Source: Mastigias papua (Eukaryota; Cnidaria; Scyphozoa; Rhizostomeae; Mastigiidae). From it: 64,000 nucleotides of DNA. Both the position numbers and the translations under genes were made by a program. Positions 63,260 to 64,000 of this stretch are shown here, in pieces. Below the pieces are notes generated by a model that searched no databases, was not told where the DNA came from, and was given only the letters and a program-made list of their open reading frames with translations. The stretch is from assembly GCA_964019165.1 (NCBI GenBank), contig OZ025272.1:2697293-2761292 (forward strand). The letters are read 5' to 3'. Position 1 is the stretch's first letter. Every line of letters begins with the position of its first letter.

Positions 63260-63935
63260 ATGAGCTATTGCATAGGATAATTAGGGTTGGGGGTAGATTT
63301 TGACAAGGGTCAGTTGTTGCATAGGAACAAAATTCGCGTTAAATGTCTGACAGGAGCAATATTAGGGTTAGCTATTGAGGAGGAGCAACAATTAGTGTTA
63401 CCTAATAGGCAGAAGCAACAATTAGAGTTAGATGATGCGCAGCAGAAGCTTGTTTTTTAGGGTTACATTAGCTACTTGAATTTGGCTTAATTCTCACGCA
63501 GGAGTATGCCTGCTTTTAGAGCTAAAAGTCTCGAACCTATTTTATTTATTATGTCATGATTATTATATACCTTTATCTTCACCCTGTTTAGTTACCACAT
63601 TATATATATTCATTATATATTTATTAGCCCTTTGAGGGTTAGACCTCGCATAGGCTCAGAATTTAGGGTTTGATGTTCAATTGGCTCAGAAATTAGAGTT
63701 AGACTTCGCCTTACTTCAGAAATTATTTAGGGCTAGGCGTTCTATTGGTTTATAAATTAGGGTTAGACCTTTCATTTGGTTTAGAAATGAAGGTAAGGGT
63801 TACCTAGCAACAAGTAGGGTTACCTAGCAACAATTAGGGTTACCTAGCAACAATTAGGGTTAGATAGCTCGTAGGTTCAGAATTTAGGGTTAGGACGTTT
63901 TCGGGCACTAAAAAGTAGGGTTACAATGCTGTGTA
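63260..63935. repeat. Interspersed TTAGGG-like motifs
   Basis: At least ten TTAGGGTTA or TTAGGGCTA motifs occur, some in a tandem GGGTTACCTAGCAACAATTA unit (63795-63860), others after GGCTCAGAATT. Degenerate; not a pure telomeric array. Confidence 0.6.
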
Positions 63936-64000
63936 GGAGCTAGAGTTAAACCTCGTGTAGGTTCAGAATATGTCTGTATGAAAACGAGGCTATGACATCG

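Overview
This is nuclear DNA from an invertebrate animal. The genes have many small exons with GT-AG introns, and the intergenic DNA is AT-rich and packed with transposon relics. There is a pol III-type tRNA gene, a tRNA-derived SINE with a CAA tail, CR1/L2-like LINEs, a Penelope-like fragment and many terminal-inverted-repeat MITEs. Two conserved housekeeping genes are recognisable by protein similarity (HAUS4 and CPSF1), and a MADF-BESS gene is also present. A non-bilaterian or marine animal such as a cnidarian fits, but the phylum is a guess. No prokaryotic or viral gene organisation is seen.

Layout. 1-5.5 kb: HAUS4 (augmin subunit) on the minus strand; its 3' end runs off the left edge, and a 562-bp MITE lies at 27-588. 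5.6-8.1 kb: a second MITE and unassigned DNA. 8.2-42.2 kb: the 3' half of CPSF1 on the minus strand, rebuilt here as 21 exons whose phases join exactly into 745 codons plus stop. Its introns hold a tRNA-Phe(GAA) gene, several MITEs, minisatellites, LINE pieces and a 375-bp near-palindrome. The 9.9-kb intron between the exons at 32.7 and 22.4 kb contains a complete two-exon MADF-BESS gene on the opposite (plus) strand. The first half of CPSF1 was not found in 42.2-64 kb.

45.1-58.5 kb: a tandem pair of related plus-strand genes (called A and B here) for small secreted proteins of about 124 and 116 residues. Each appears to have a TATA promoter, a noncoding first exon, a second exon starting exactly at ATG after the splice acceptor, and a last exon carrying two cysteines. 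I recognise no known family. Relics of further copies lie at about 53.6-53.8 and 62.1-62.3 kb. This family is the best candidate for something undescribed.

58.5-64 kb: LINE and Penelope-like fragments, a long TG microsatellite, a minisatellite, and a stretch with scattered TTAGGG-like motifs. Most of the window is repeats and introns. All exon borders are inferred from splice motifs, reading phase and remembered family similarity, with no transcript or database support.
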